Shown in pieces: positions 1 through 12,204 of a DNA stretch of 64,000 nucleotides. This stretch comes from Corticium candelabrum (taxonomy: Eukaryota > Porifera > Homoscleromorpha > Homosclerophorida > Plakinidae). Position numbers and translations under genes: made by a program. The notes under the pieces are model-generated. The model was given only the letters and a program-made list of their open reading frames with translations. It was not told where the DNA came from and ran no database searches. Each line of letters starts with the position of its first letter. The stretch's first letter is position 1. The stretch spans positions 7,997,985-8,061,984 of the forward strand of contig NC_085088.1 of assembly GCF_963422355.1 (NCBI RefSeq), given 5' to 3'.

Positions 1-1604
1 TCAAACACCAGGAAGAAGTAAAAGGGATAAACAGAAAGTAGTCGATGCTCATGCCTACTTAGAACAAGTTAGTTTGCCCAAACGTTCATAACTGTCTTTT
101 GCTGTCAGTTATGACTGCACATAAATTACAGGTTAGAAGCGTACTCTGTTTGTCATCTTTTCGTACTTTCAAAGCATTGGTGGCATCATATCAAAAAGTA
201 CGGAGCTAAAGTTTAGAGTAATTGTACACTGTTACGTGGTAACTTGACTCGTTTTGTTTTAAAGGAAGGCAACATCGTTTCACTTGCTGATGGTCTTCAG
301 GATGTGTTTCGTCAGCTGCCAGAACACAGACAACTTGTGCATGGTATCGGTATTAAATCAATACATGCTGCGTAAACGTACATTAGCGACTTGAGTTTGT
401 GCAATGCAATGTATGTAAACAGTGCATGTACTGGGTGCTTGGGAAATGTTTCGAAAATAGCATGAACAAAGAGAGCGCCATTTAGTCTATTATGAAAACG
501 TTGTTTTTGCCAACGAAGCCCTAGATGAGCCGAAGATGGAGTACGAGTGAGGACAGCCATATGATTGTTAATTGCTCGTGTCATCTTAACTTAACGAAAT
601 TACTCGTCCAGTAAAAAAGCTCAGTAGTTTGAGTAGAGCAATTGCGAGGATAGAGCACTGCATTGTGTACTAACCATATTGCCAGGTTATCGCAAATGTC
701 GGTAGTTCATTAACTTAATAAACAAAGTGTAGCTGTGTAGAGAAACTGGTTAACAGTGTCTTTGTTGAAAGTGGTAGTTGAACTGAGTTGAACAGGCTGT
801 CAAGAATTGAAATTATTTATGTCTGAATAGTGAGTTTAAGGGGAAGGTGCAGAATAGACTTATAGTATTATGCAGAAGTCGTTATTATCACTTGAACAGC
901 ACACAATGTAATGCATCTTATTAAATTAACATTAATAATTTATAAACTTAGACTTTCAAGTTTGTGCATTGCTCTGCTAGACTAAGACGTACGTAGTATT
1001 GTGGCAAATGGTAAACATTTGTATGTGTCTAATGTTTGCATTGCTAGAGTGAGTGTTTCTGTATTAGGAATTCGAAAGTTTCTCAGACCAAGTCACAAGC
1101 AATTATTTGGCAGTTTAATAGGAGACGAAGATGGTTTAGAAGGTTTGCTTTTACTCTACATCTTTTAACTTATACACATACGGATAAGAGAAATGAGATG
1201 TGTCGTTATGCCCCTCCATAATGGGCAAGTGGGGTCTTTGCCCCCATCTGGGCGCCCACCAACCCGGCAGGTGAGCCCAGCTGGGTACATGTTTCCGTGT
1301 AGTCCATACGGCGATCAATGACTAGCCAATTCGATATAGATTGCAGGCATTACGGTGACCGCGTACTCGATACAGCACGCCTAGTGGATATCAACGACCA
1401 CCAGGAAAGCACTGGACGTCATCGTCAACAGACCGTTCGCCAGACCACAGAAACTCCCCAACGACTGAAACGAGTCATAGTCTCATGGATAAAGCTAGAG
1501 AAACATGAGAAAGAAAGACAGACAAGTTTCACAATTTACTGTCGTCACTGGGGTTTGAACCCTCAAACCATGGAGTGGTAGCCATTGTCGCTAACCACTA
1601 AGCC

Positions 1605-1638
<34 letters not shown>

Positions 1639-4600
1639 ATTATTGTAATCATTTAACACGTGTATGTCATTTCTTTTCAAACTGCACGAAGAATGTTGTC
1701 AGTGCGGACGTCTCTCATATTTATATTTTCTGTTGTATCTTTGCTTAAGAGAAGTTTTTTTTATTAATAAATGAAATCATTTGTTCATGACGGTATGTTT
1801 AATTAACGTCTCTTTTCTGCTATTACTAGCCAAGCTTTCGGCTGACGATATCTGCTCGCGTGCTCCTGTTGCTGGTGCATCCGCTGCTGTTACTGAAGTC
1901 ATTGACACAGAAACTGGCGAACATAACATGAATGGTGATGGGCGAGGGACCATAGCAGCAAGAGATGGTGAAGTCGAGATGTGTAAATCGACAGATTCAG
2001 CAGAGCCTGTTTGTAGCCTGTCTCCTGTGATATCTGTCGGTTCCAGCCATTGCAGTGTTGCTCCTGCAATTCCTGCACGCATGCAAACACAGAGAGGTAT
2101 GTCTGCCACGTTACATTTTACATCTAAAATGTCTGTGCTTCTCCCAGTATATGAGATTAGTCGTATGTTATGTGTCTCAGCCCGTTGCAGACAGACTAGT
2201 AGTACCGGCCGGTGTATAAATATTCTAGTCTGAGCAAACTAGACTGCCAACTAACTCATTCAGCGCACTTAATTAAGTTAAGAAAGATGTGCATGATAGT
2301 AGTATATAGAGTACCGGTTTTGGACCACTTTGATCTCTCCAATACAAATTTCTATTTTTCGTGGTCTAGTATTTCACTAGTATCTCTCCAATACAAATTC
2401 CTATTTTTCGTGTTCTAGTATTTCACTAGTATCTCTCCAATACAAATAACTTTTCCTACCCCATCTCTTTCACTCCTCCACCGACTGTCTCCCGTCCGTG
2501 AGTCTAAGGTATGGATTACATTGGTATCTAGTTTCTTCCCTCGTCGGGGGGGAGGCGCACCCCCACTCGGCGCTCGAGACGCAAACTCCTATTAGACATA
2601 ATATTGTGTGCTCGATGGTATATACACACTGGTGTATCTATGGAAGTCATTTGTCTAATAGGGCGATCATCTGCTATACCAGCTATATCTATGGAAGTCA
2701 TTTGTCTAATAGGGCGCACGTATGCTATAACATGATATACACCGGAAATTACACCTGAAGTCAAAGCTTTGTTACCAGACGTAAACAGGAAGTTTACCGG
2801 GAATATACCAAAGTATACCAAAATCTTAGGACGTCATAGTAATCCAGTCAAAACCTGTTAAGTTCTGTCAAAAGCGGTTAGATCCGGTCAAAATCGGTCA
2901 TGGGGAAATCCCGGAGAACCTGGGGAAAACTGAGGGAATTCTGGAGGAATATGGGCAAAACTGGAGGAATCTGGGGAAAACTGCGGGAAATTCCACGTGC
3001 TCATTACGTGCAAGGTTCAACTATAAAAGCATTGCACCACGTAGATAGCGTCATTCTATCCTAGGTGATAGAAGTGTGAGCTCTAAGCACGTTTGTGTGA
3101 TATTCTCTGTCAGGACCGCTAACAAATTGTACTCTATTAGACAACTAGTATAACCTATATATAAGCACGTTCGTGTGGCAGTCTCTTGAAGTGTCAAGAA
3201 ATTCCGCCCCGTTAGAGAAATGAGTTCTACAGTATACAAGGATGGAAGCGTTGATGAAACGATTGAACTCTTTTCTAGCTCTTGAGTTGTATAGTGAGAG
3301 TATTAATGTCATTTGAGTTATTTATGACACAACGATCTGAGGGTCAAGCTGGTTTACCAACTCCACTTGCTACTCCACGTGTGAAGCTCACCCCAGATCA
3401 ACCAGTGGTTGTAACCACTCCACGTGTGAAGCCAGCTCCATATCCACGTGTGAAACCCAGCTCCATATCCACGGGTGAAGCCAACTTCAGCTGCACGTGT
3501 GAAACCCACTCACTCTCTCTCCACGTGTGTAGCCCATTCCAGCTCTACGTGTGAAACCCACCCCGCTCCACGTAGGAAGCCCATTTCAGCTCCACGTGTG
3601 AAACCCACTCTGACTCCTGCTCCACGTGTGAGACTTACTCCGCGTGTGAATCACACACCAACTGTGTGGAAACGCTTGCCTCACGTTGTAGGTAATTTCC
3701 TCCGAGGTTGTCCGATGAATGTGCCAGAAGATCAACACGATCCGCAAGCCTTTCTGGCAAATGCGCGTTCACAAATTCATCACAATCTCGTCGAAGAGAA
3801 CCCTATCACTGAACGGTGTGAAATTCCGACTGCTTCTTGAAGTTCGCCTTTACAGACAGACAACCGAAGGACTCGACAAATGGAATGAACTCACACTTAG
3901 AAGTAAAATGGAACCTCTTCTTACAACCGACGAGATCTCAAAATCGTTGGACAGAAGATTGCAACGCATGGAAACACTGGAACGGTTCACCAGCGAAGGA
4001 AGTGGATGGCATCACACGATTTCAACGCCACGTTGCACGATACTAACCGATCCACGGCGGCTCCTATCCCCCACTTCCAAAAGAAGTGCAAAACGAAAGG
4101 CCGTCGTCAACGTTAAAAATAAAGACGACAGCTGTTTACGATGGGCTCTGCGTTCGGCATTCTTTCCCGCACGCGACCGCACCGATCCACCCAGCAAATA
4201 GATGATGGACTGTGTTGGAATGGTATTCAAGAACCGACTCCCATCAAACAGATCGATCTCATGGAGAAGCAAACCCCAAACTCGCTGTGAACGTTTTCGG
4301 ATAGGACAAAGGTGGCTATCCACTCAGGTTATCAAAGTCTTAATCACCCATCAGGATCAACCTTCTTATTGGCAAAGGACTCAAACAACACTACACCTGG
4401 ATCAAAAACTTCAACCGCTTACTCAACGATTAAAGCAAAGATACTCGCCGTATGTTCTATTGCGAACGCTGTCTACACCGATACACGCGACAAGACCTCG
4501 TACAACACAAACCCGACTGCCAAGGTATTGGACGACGAGCTATCCGAGTGGAGATGCCTGAAAAAGGTAAAATCATACTCACATTTTAGAACTACCAAAA

Positions 4601-7364
4601 CCAACTCAAAGTCCTTTACGTCAATAACTGGTTACTGTAACTACAATAACTAGTTACTGTACTTGTCACAGCAAGACGGCAACTTCTGCTAGATTCGTGT
4701 CTTGACGCACTAGATCCGAGAGGATGTAACGGGTGCTTTATGCCTCAACGCGCTTTGTAGCTAGCATGTACTCACGGCTAAAGCTGCACATGTAAGCAAG
4801 ATTAGAGAGGATATGTACTGTAGAACTTAGCAGAATTATCGACCACGTTAGTCAAACACACGCTGATAAAGTACGTGTTACGTGTACAGTACTAAAATTA
4901 GATAGTTGTAGATTCTCCAGCTCGATCGCTAGGCGATTGTGAATTTGTTTCAGATTCTGAGAATCGGATAACGACGCGAAGCCGAGAGCGTCGGTGGTGC
5001 AGTGGTCTTTTGGTCTCGAGTCAATGAGGTCGATGCGAAAGAAAGACGGCAGAGCTGTTCGGTTGTGGCGCTGCAGCTGGATCACATTCACGTGTGTAAT
5101 AGCTTGTCCTAGCGTTTCCCACGATGCTATCAATCTGGATCAGAGAGAATTTTGACTGTGACCCAAAGCACTGAACAACTTCCCAGCGACGCAAGATGAG
5201 AGTCTCATTTGCGAGTACAGTTGAGATCGGATAATTGGTTGCCTCAATCGGATAATTGATTGGCTGAGTCGGATAATTGGTTGCCCCGACCGGATAATTG
5301 GTTGACTTAGTCGGATGAGTGGTTGCTCCAACCGGATAATTGCGCGGGAAATACTGTAGATACTGTAACTACAATTGTTACTGTCACTACATTTTATGTA
5401 ACCCTATAGTATAGTATGGCATTTGCGCAAGTAAAGAGCATGCACGATCGTAAAGCGTTGATCGAGAAATTTCTCAAGAAAGGGAGATTCTCAAGAAGCG
5501 CATCAACAACCAAAAAATCGGCAAACAGCGTTTTCAGGAAGATGTGGTTCAACCTTTACAACGACCCGTCAAAGCAGAGTCGGACAGACAGCAAGGTAGA
5601 TTGGTAGCAAAATTACAAGAGGGGCAAAAGGCTCTGGCAACACAAGCCGGCATCGTCCATATATTCGCAATTATACCACCTCTCGCAACAATTCCGGGAG
5701 CTCCAGTGTTACCAGAGATCTTGCCAGAAGCATTACCACGGAGGCAGCCGCTATACAGCGATCGATAACTTTCGACTACTCCTTGCGAATTTCTGCTGCC
5801 CGCAACCCAACAATTAACTGATCCCTCACCTGTCCATTGACAACAGTATCTACTTTATTAGAACCGAACTCACAAAGCTCTACCTTAGATCGTAGACGGC
5901 CTATAAAGGCGGTGATAGACTCGTATTCCAATTGTCTGAGCTGTCGGAACTTGTACCTTTCAGACATCGTGTTGACTATCGGCCGAAAATGAGCGAGCAC
6001 TGCATCTGTCAAACCCAATACGAATCGCCGGGATTGCCATCTTCCCGGTTTTGCGGTGCCGGATTTGCGGTGCCGGAACGACCAACCCTTCCTCCATCCG
6101 TCTCAGGTCAACCCAGCTAGATTCATGAATAGCCTCTTCTTCTCCTCCTGGTCGGTCACTTCACAGATAGCTAGATAGTAATTGACGTCTTCTAGTCACA
6201 GTTCAAATTCTTTGGCATGTTTTTCCACTTGTTTTGTTGCCATCGTCTTGCCTTTTTGTATCCTGCCGACTACGCCAATGTAGTGTCTCGTCAGACAGTT
6301 CTATTTCAGTGCCACACTACGCTAGTCTCTCGCGCATGCCCGTCTAAAAAACCCGTATCGTCATTTATGCTACCACACCAAGGACCTTCCAAACTTTTTG
6401 AACGTTGTGAATTTTTCCGACAGTAAGAGCCCTAATTTGTCATTAATTTGAAAATGCTACTCCAGACGACTTGCACGAGCAGCAGAATATGGCAAGCACT
6501 CCGACTCACCCCTGATATATAGGCCTGATTACTCTAGTAGTTGGTATTCTCAACGTTGCTGTCCGCTCTGATTACTTCTGCTGTGGGCATTAACCTTTTT
6601 ATAATGCAATGGAAATTCTCAAAGCGGCGCTGTTTGTATAGGAGTTTTGCAAACGACTTTTCATGGCGCAGAATCTCGGACATCTGTGCATGTTCTCATA
6701 TCATGTAATTGTTTCAAGCAAGGTTGTGGGAGAGGGGATGAAGAATAAGCTGTCTATACGTACATATCGAAGCCTGTGTAAAAATGATAAATTTATTTGA
6801 CACTTAGCTACCTGCTGAAACTAGAATCGTTTGCGTACAGTATTACTATGTCATGCAGTAGTAATGCTTACCTTATGTATTTTTGCTTAATTATAAAGAA
6901 CTATGTATACAACTATATAATCTCCATTTTTATGACCTTTTTCAATATGCATGCATGTTCTATTGATAAGGTAATTACACAATAATTGTGCTGGCAAGTT
7001 GTCGCAATCTCGTTTTGGCCGTCAGAGTCAGTGATCGCAGTTTTGTTGCATGATAGATCTAATTTGTTGTGTGCTTGTCATTGGTCACTGTTTTTTTTAT
7101 TGAATTGTGAATTGTTTGACATATTTTTAGGCCGGTTTTGCATGATTTGTAATGGAAAATTACGTTCACCTTTTGAAAGTCCTTGTGGACATCTTTGCTG
7201 CTTTGTTTGTTGGAAAAGTTCACTGAAAGTACTTTAACTGTATTTGCATTCGTGGCCGTGATTGTTAATTAACATGCAGTTGTTGTTTGCAGGTTGCAAA
7301 GAAATGCCCAGTTTGTAAGGCACCAGTACGATCTAGGCAACTCAAGAAGAAATCTTTTTTTTAG
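1..7364 (+). CDS. PAH-like domain protein with C-terminal RING finger (3' part of gene)
   Basis: Seven exons join in one frame with GT-AG borders: 1-67, 132-197, 265-343, 1068-1142, 1830-2096, 7131-7228 and 7293-7364 (stop TAG 7362-7364). The 5' end lies outside the window. The first four exons code for about 80 residues resembling a paired amphipathic helix (Sin3 PAH) fold: a VVDAHAYLEQV helix, a middle helix, then a LADGLQDVFRQLPEHRQLVH stretch followed by a RKFLRP turn, as in PAH helices 3-4. Exon 5 is Ser/Ala/Thr-rich linker. The last two exons form a C3HC4-type RING (CMIC, PCGHLCC, CWK, CPVC) and a basic tail ending KKKSFF. PAH domains bind short repressor helices and RINGs usually confer ubiquitin ligase activity, so a nuclear E3 or corepressor role is an inference. 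The join across the 5-kb intron rests on matching phase 1 and good splice sites only. I do not recognise the orthologue. Confidence 0.68.
1205..1604 (-). repeat. tRNA-derived SINE-like unit
   Basis: On the minus strand, 1604-1541 has a tRNA-like head: an A-box-like TTAGTGGTTAGC, then GAGGGTTCAAACCCC resembling a pol III B box. Unrelated sequence follows to a palindromic GTACCCAGCTGGG block at 1275-1290. A (TAT)n run flanks it at 1605-1636. It lies in an intron of the PAH/RING gene. It could instead be a decayed tRNA pseudogene. Confidence 0.4.
2333..2447. repeat. 49-bp tandem repeat (about 2.3 copies)
   Basis: Two nearly identical 49-bp units beginning ATCTCTCCAATACAAAT start at 2333 and 2382, and a partial third follows. 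They lie in the long last intron of the PAH/RING gene. Confidence 0.85.
2632..2720. repeat. About 53-bp direct duplication
   Basis: The string TATCTATGGAAGTCATTTGT with its TCTAATAGGGCG continuation occurs at about 2635 and 2688. Flanking TATACAC and GTGTAT motifs are partly inverted, so this may be an edge of a small mobile element. Confidence 0.6.
3308..4660 (+). pseudogene. Broken mobile-element family B DNA polymerase, N-terminal part (Polinton/virus-like)
   Basis: The coding signal moves among three plus frames, with stops, so this is a decayed copy. The N-terminal section (3360-3660) is a proline-rich PRVKP repeat. Near 3990-4200 is a block with FTSEGSGW and AVVNVKNKDDSC motifs, followed near 4200-4290 by a stretch rich in EKQ, the N-terminal domain found with protein-primed type DNA polymerases of mobile elements. 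At about 4450-4510 there is a Cys-rich zinc-finger-like segment (CERCLHRYTR..H..DC), followed by an EMPEKGK motif and, after an in-frame TAG at about 4594, an NYQNQLKV stretch as seen just before the exonuclease domain. The polymerase domain itself is missing. A Polinton/Maverick-type origin is likely but unproven; the piece sits in an intron of the PAH/RING gene. Confidence 0.55.
3366..3655 (+). repeat. CACGTGTGAA minisatellite (about 11 degenerate units)
   Basis: Units of roughly 15-30 bp with the core CCACGTGTGAA recur about eleven times. In the local reading frame they code for PRVKP-type repeats, so they look like the repetitive N-terminal part of the mobile-element gene that continues downstream. 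Confidence 0.75.
5222..5340. repeat. CGGATAATTGGTTG tandem repeat
   Basis: Six units of about 22 bp share the core CGGATAATTGGTTG with a variable spacer. Nothing suggests coding. Short GTTACTGTAACTAC-like strings occur on both sides, at about 4630-4665 and 5350-5392, which may mark the limits of an inserted unit. Confidence 0.75.
5416..5768 (+). pseudogene. Charged coiled-coil protein remnant, frameshifted
   Basis: The first 20 or so codons (MHDRKALIEKFLKKG) are followed by a one-frame shift near 5485, after which an uninterrupted Lys/Gln/Glu-rich stretch runs to 5768. It resembles small accessory proteins found beside mobile DNA polymerases, and it lies just downstream of such a remnant, so it may belong to the same element. 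That link is inference. Confidence 0.35.
5776..6220 (-). pseudogene. Ty3/gypsy gag fragment
   Basis: The minus-strand translation runs from a segment with EVTDQEEKKRL (about 6170) through FRPIVNTMSERYKFRQLRQ to LIVGLRAAEIRKE. This is the capsid pattern of gypsy retrotransposons (YERYKF..R.Q...E, a CEFG motif, then R.QLI.G). At least one stop, near 6120, breaks it. No protease or RT follows. Confidence 0.65.
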
Positions 7365-8780
7365 CTGTCGTTTAATGTAGTTTCAGGACTATATACTGTG
7401 TTCTCCCGCCTTATTGAAGTAATTGATATAAAGACCGAGATTTAGACTTATTAATACGCTAACGAGTGCGCCTGTTGTAATACTGCCTCAAACTAAATAG
7501 AAGTGACTTACAGAAAAATTAGGTTAGAACGCTATTGTTATGGATGGGTATGCAGTAAGTACACACGGTCACGACCATACACGGATGAGCTGGCAGTGTT
7601 GTAGTTTCCTGAGTTGCATTCATTGTTCCATCTGCATGTAGTGAGTTCTGCATTAGTCAGTAATGCGTTGATAGCGAATATGTCGTAGTGCAGTAAAATT
7701 TAATTGCAAAAACATAACCGCATGCAGCACTGCATGCATGGTCTAATGCATGGGAAAGACTTCGAGTGAACAGTACTAGTCATAGGAATATCTTCCTTGA
7801 TGACCTTTAGTACTACTAACTTCTGGATATACTCCTAACTCCCGGATATTGGGCTAAACGACTCAAAGTTCGGGATAGATTTTCGATATGTGTACGATTT
7901 CGACATTCCCGTTAGACGTCGCGTCGTCACTTCAAAGACGTTGCTGTCGTTGCACGGAACACGTGTGGCGAACGTGGTAGCTAGTGGACACATATACACA
8001 CAGACAAAGAAAGTTTACGTAGCCGTATTCCAGGGACATACATGCTACCGTTATTGCAATAGTTGTAAAAAATCTGCCAAAATGCAAGGAGATCTTTTAC
8101 TGACCTGAAACTTGGTCTGTAGTCTATTCAGTCGATCATTGCCATGATGAATGTTCAAACTTCATTTTTCTGCAACCACCACGTCTCCTTGGCAACGAAA
8201 ACGAAGAAATTCAAAATAAAAATGACCATTCTGCGTTGACAACTAGAATTTGGGAAATTTGTAGAAACGCAAAAGACTGATGAATAGTCAGTCGGATATC
8301 TTTCCAGAGTACACACCAACGCTAGAAATGTAAAAAAAATATAGCGAAAACGCCCAAATCGTAGAAAAGGAGTCTACGGGATGCTGCTTCGATGGTTGAA
8401 TTCAACTACCGGAAATAAGCGCAAATGCCGATTTTTTTGCTTGTGTTGCGTTCCATCGTCACGAATTTGAGTTTAGAAGAAGCGACGTTGACGACAACGG
8501 CCATATTGAGAACAAGGGAAGTGAAAGTTTTCCTACGGAGGCAGAGTTCTCTTGTTGCTGAGAGAAAGGAAATCGTAATTTTTTCGTGCATGGAAACCAT
8601 CAGAGAAACGTGTAAGAACGTCTTCGACGGTTGACGGCAACTTTTATAATACATACTGATAACTTGACGGCGATAGTGAAGGTAAGTTGGTTCTCATCCA
8701 GAGTCATTACCCGAGGCCTGGATTTCCGGGCTCGAGTATAGTAGTCGTTCGATGACCGAACGACTGACAGTATATATAGT
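7365..8780. other. Intergenic, no gene seen
   Basis: No exon chain or protein family is visible. The segment 7893-7985 resembles the 120-bp unit duplicated at 14041-14280, sharing a GACGT-rich stretch, a CTTTGAAGACGTTGCTG-like block and a GGAACA(C/G)GTG block, so it is probably another copy of that repeat. Confidence 0.5.
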
Positions 8781-9059
8781 TGGTTAGCACAGATGCAAAT
8801 AAGCTATTCCGACCAATAGACGAGAAGTGGTGTCATTACCGACGTACGTGATGTCATCATGAAGCTCCACCTCTCTTTCTTTGGTAGCTGCTAACGAGAA
8901 TTCGGCCATCGGGCGTCCGTCCTGTACGTGGTGTTTATTCCTTCGCTTTAAGGGTTTAGCACATAGAAACAACGCCTATAGCTTACATTTGTACGTGTAT
9001 GTTTCCCCAACAACAACCAGGAGCGAGGGTGTTGTAGCTGTACCTTACTTGTAACATTT

Positions 9060-10345
9060 TGCTTGTTCCACAGTGTTTCTGCAGTCTGCCAGCTTGAATT
9101 TTCGGTGTGCGTGGCTGAGCGGCCGTGGAGTTGTTGCAAAGATCACTAGTGTCGTCTTCAACAGAAATTTGGCGCTTGACGGGAATTTGCGAAGGGGAAC
9201 GTGCATTGTCCATGACAGCGTCTGTTTGTCGGACGAAGCGGCTCGACTGACCTGTAAGTACGCTAGTGCGTCTCTATTCATTTCTTTTACGGTATCCAAA
9301 GTCAGAGCGAACAGACGCCTAGTAATCTACATGTGCCCGTGCATGTTTTCCCACACATTGATGTTTTGTTTTGGCTCTGGGGTCACCTCATTACTACAAC
9401 CAAAATTGCGGTTAGACGGATAGCTGTGTAAATACGGTACAGTGCACAGTAGACGACGTCTAGCTAGAGAAGCGGCACAGACAACAAGACGCCTAGAGAA
9501 GCTGCACAAAGAACGAGACTTTTACATTCTTGTGAGCTGGAAAATCGGTGGTGATCTGCTTGTTTTGCTCTACATTTGTAACCTAGGTTTTCCACCAACA
9601 AACAGAACAATGATCACGCCCGTTACTTCATCACGTAAGGCGAAGATTGTCAGCCGGCCTAGCGTCGAGGCTCTTCGACTTGTAACATTTGGCTTGTTCC
9701 AGCACTTCGAAACAACTCCATTTGTAACATGCATGTTTTCCCCCATTATGACAACTACCAGACGTCTAGAGAAGCTGCAGAAACAACCAGACGTCTACAT
9801 TCGTGTGAGCTGGAAAATCGGTGGTGATCTGCTTGTTTTGCTCTACATTTGTAACTTGCCCACCAACAAACAGAACAATGATCACGCGCGTTAATTTATC
9901 ACGTAAGGCGCTACTCGACTTGTAACATTTGGCTTGTTCCAGTGAGTACTTCGAACAACCTGATCTACTATTGAAACGTGCATGTTTTCCCATATTACGA
10001 CAACAACCAGATGTCTAGAGAAGCTTCACAAAGGTCTAGAGAAGCTATACAAACAACCAGACGTTTAGATTATTGTGAGCTGGAAAATCGGTGGCGAGCT
10101 GTTTCTTTTGTTGTACGTGAGAGTTTAGCACTTAGAAACAACGCCTAATCTAGCTACTTTTGTAACGGTCATGCTTTCCCACATCTAATTTTGTTTTGGC
10201 TTTGGTGTTACCCATGCCACGACTAAAACCGCCCATAGTGGCTCATTACGACTTCAAAAGCTGCACAAACAATCAGACGCCTAGAGCAGTTGCAGAAAGA
10301 ACTAGACGTCTAAAGAGCAAAAGGGTTGTAACATTATGCTTGTTC
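9060..10345. repeat. Degenerate tandem repeat array, unit about 270 bp
   Basis: Blocks containing CCAGACGTCTAGAGAAGCTG, GTGAGCTGGAAAATCGGTGG with TGATCTGCTTGTTTTGCTC, and GTAACATTTGGCTTGTTCCA recur at about 9480-9690, 9755-9940, 9990-10115 and, more decayed, 9040-9090 and 10255-10350. Open frames here shift from copy to copy and match no family, so I treat the array as non-coding. Confidence 0.7.
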
Positions 10346-10349
10346 CATC

Positions 10350-11340
10350 AATAGTGTCATGTTCTGAAAGCTCAAAACATTGTAGGTGCTTGAAACCGTG
10401 TTTTGTTGACCGAAAATCAGTGCTGCTTCTTTTGTACCTATCTAACTGAAAGCTGATTTTTGTATTTGCTCTAGACATTCGCTATGCGTCGCGGTTAATT
10501 GGTATTGTCTAAACCATTCTGTCATAGCGCGACTAATTAACTTCAAGGTGCGTACCGGCCGGGGGTTTGCACTTTTAGTGCTTTCCATTTTGACTGTTTT
10601 ACTCGTTGTAATGTAGCTGACTGTTGAAGACGACACGTGCCCTGCTGCATAAGTCACGCCGAAAACAATAAACTATAAATCTGGGCTTAGAAAGGAAGGG
10701 CCCCATCAGAGGGACCGACCTTTCCGTGAACCTTCATTAGCGTTGGAATCGTGAGAGATTGTAGACTGTTGCGTGTACAAACAAATTATGTGTACAAGTT
10801 ATGTGTACAATACAATACTAATGTGCATTCTGTTAGCCGAAATCGTTCAAGAGAATAAAATGGCAAACTCTGGATTCCAGATTTGGTGCAGTTTTTTTAC
10901 GTTTCAATTTTTGAAACTTGGCATGCTTCAAGTTCAAAGACTTTGACTATTTTTTGTAGTAAAAAGAATTTTCAAAAATTTGACCATCACAGCCCTATAG
11001 TAGTGTGTAGGTCTCCTTTCATTAAGGACCCGGGTATAGCATTTAGCGAAAAATCACCTTGATTTTATCGACGTCGTTGGTAATAAGCGACTCTCTCCGT
11101 GTGTACCGTCGAGGTCAGAAATGAGCATTTTAGATTTAGTGAACATTCAATGGACCGTTCTAGAGAAATGTGAGCGTGAGAGCTAGGAGCTAAGCGGGTT
11201 CAATCAGCAAGAAATCGCCTCGTTTCCAATAATACTCTGGAGGATAACCACGTCTTCATTATCTATTGCTATTGGATCAAGAAGATTTGGTGGAGCTTCA
11301 TGCGACTTGCCGTTTGGAGATATTCTTTACACATATGCAC
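10350..11340. other. Intergenic, no gene seen
   Basis: No supported coding signal. A CCGGCCGG-containing stretch at about 10550-10600 weakly resembles one at 18430-18490, both followed by a TTTGGCACT or TTTGCACTT block and a CCATTTTG or CATTTTGG block, suggesting an old dispersed repeat. Confidence 0.4.
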
Positions 11341-11351
11341 ATGCAGACACA

Positions 11352-11353
<2 letters not shown>

Positions 11354-11428
<75 letters not shown>
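11354..11428. repeat. (CA)n microsatellite
   Basis: An almost uninterrupted CA run of about 75 bp. Confidence 0.97.
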
Positions 11429-11429
<1 letters not shown>

Positions 11430-11475
11430 CACCCATCCATGTTCTGCCTTAAGTGGTACAGGCCACATTGCTAGA

Positions 11476-11802
11476 TCACTCACTTCTCATGACTTTATTG
11501 TCCCCAACGTAACCTCTGGACTCTGTTCGGATTTTGATTGCAGAACTTGGTATGATTTCTATGACGTTGGCTGTGTTTAAAGTTTTGGTAGCAATGACCA
11601 CAAAAGAGGATCGATCTCTCGAGCAGCTGCTCCATGTTTCTGTCGTTCGTGATTGACAAGACCTGCCTTGTTTTGCGCAGTGAAAGGGCAACCATGTTGA
11701 GTACACTGTAGGTCGGTCTGATCTACCTGATACTTGCTTCCCCTCAAATGCTTTCCTCCCTCTTATCTTTTCCCCTCTTCTCCATTTCTTCAGCTTACTC
11801 AT
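11476..11802 (-). pseudogene. Possible zinc-finger fragment, unassigned
   Basis: The minus strand reads FCGHCYQNFKHSQRHRNH..FC within two overlapping short frames, a C2H2/C2HC-like spacing. There is no further finger, start context or splice signal that makes a gene model. It may be a transposon scrap or chance. Confidence 0.2.
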
Positions 11803-12204
11803 TCAACTCTAACTACATCGTCTACTATGGATCTCCACTTAGCACGATGTTGGGTAATGTGCATCCATTCTTTGTTGATCTTACATTTCTTCAAATCTCT
11901 CATCATAACATCGACCCATATCTCAGCTTCTGGCCGCTTACAGAACACTTGATCACTATTGAAAGATCTCAAACATCTAGGATTGAATCAAAAATCAAAG
12001 ACAAACTCAACCTTGAAAGCAACGAATAGTTAATTAGACTAGGTTTGTTAAGACACAGAATAAGCTGGAAAGGTGGCGTCAAAATGTCGAATCAGTGTTG
12101 AACGTAAAATCAGTAATGTCTGTATGATGTCATTTCAGGCGATGTAAAAGACAGTGTAGAGGTTGATGATAGTATTGAAAGTGGTTGTGACAGAGAGGAT
12201 GGTG

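Noticed and set aside
1541..1604. Functional tRNA gene
   Set aside because: B-box-like and A-box-like parts are present but a proper acceptor stem is not, and a SINE-like tail follows.
3366..3655. Clustered CACGTG boxes as an enhancer
   Set aside because: The repeats are in frame as PRVKP codons leading into a mobile-element gene, which explains them better.
5222..5340. CRISPR-like array because of regular short repeats
   Set aside because: Spacers are tiny and related, and the context is an animal intron; it is a minisatellite.
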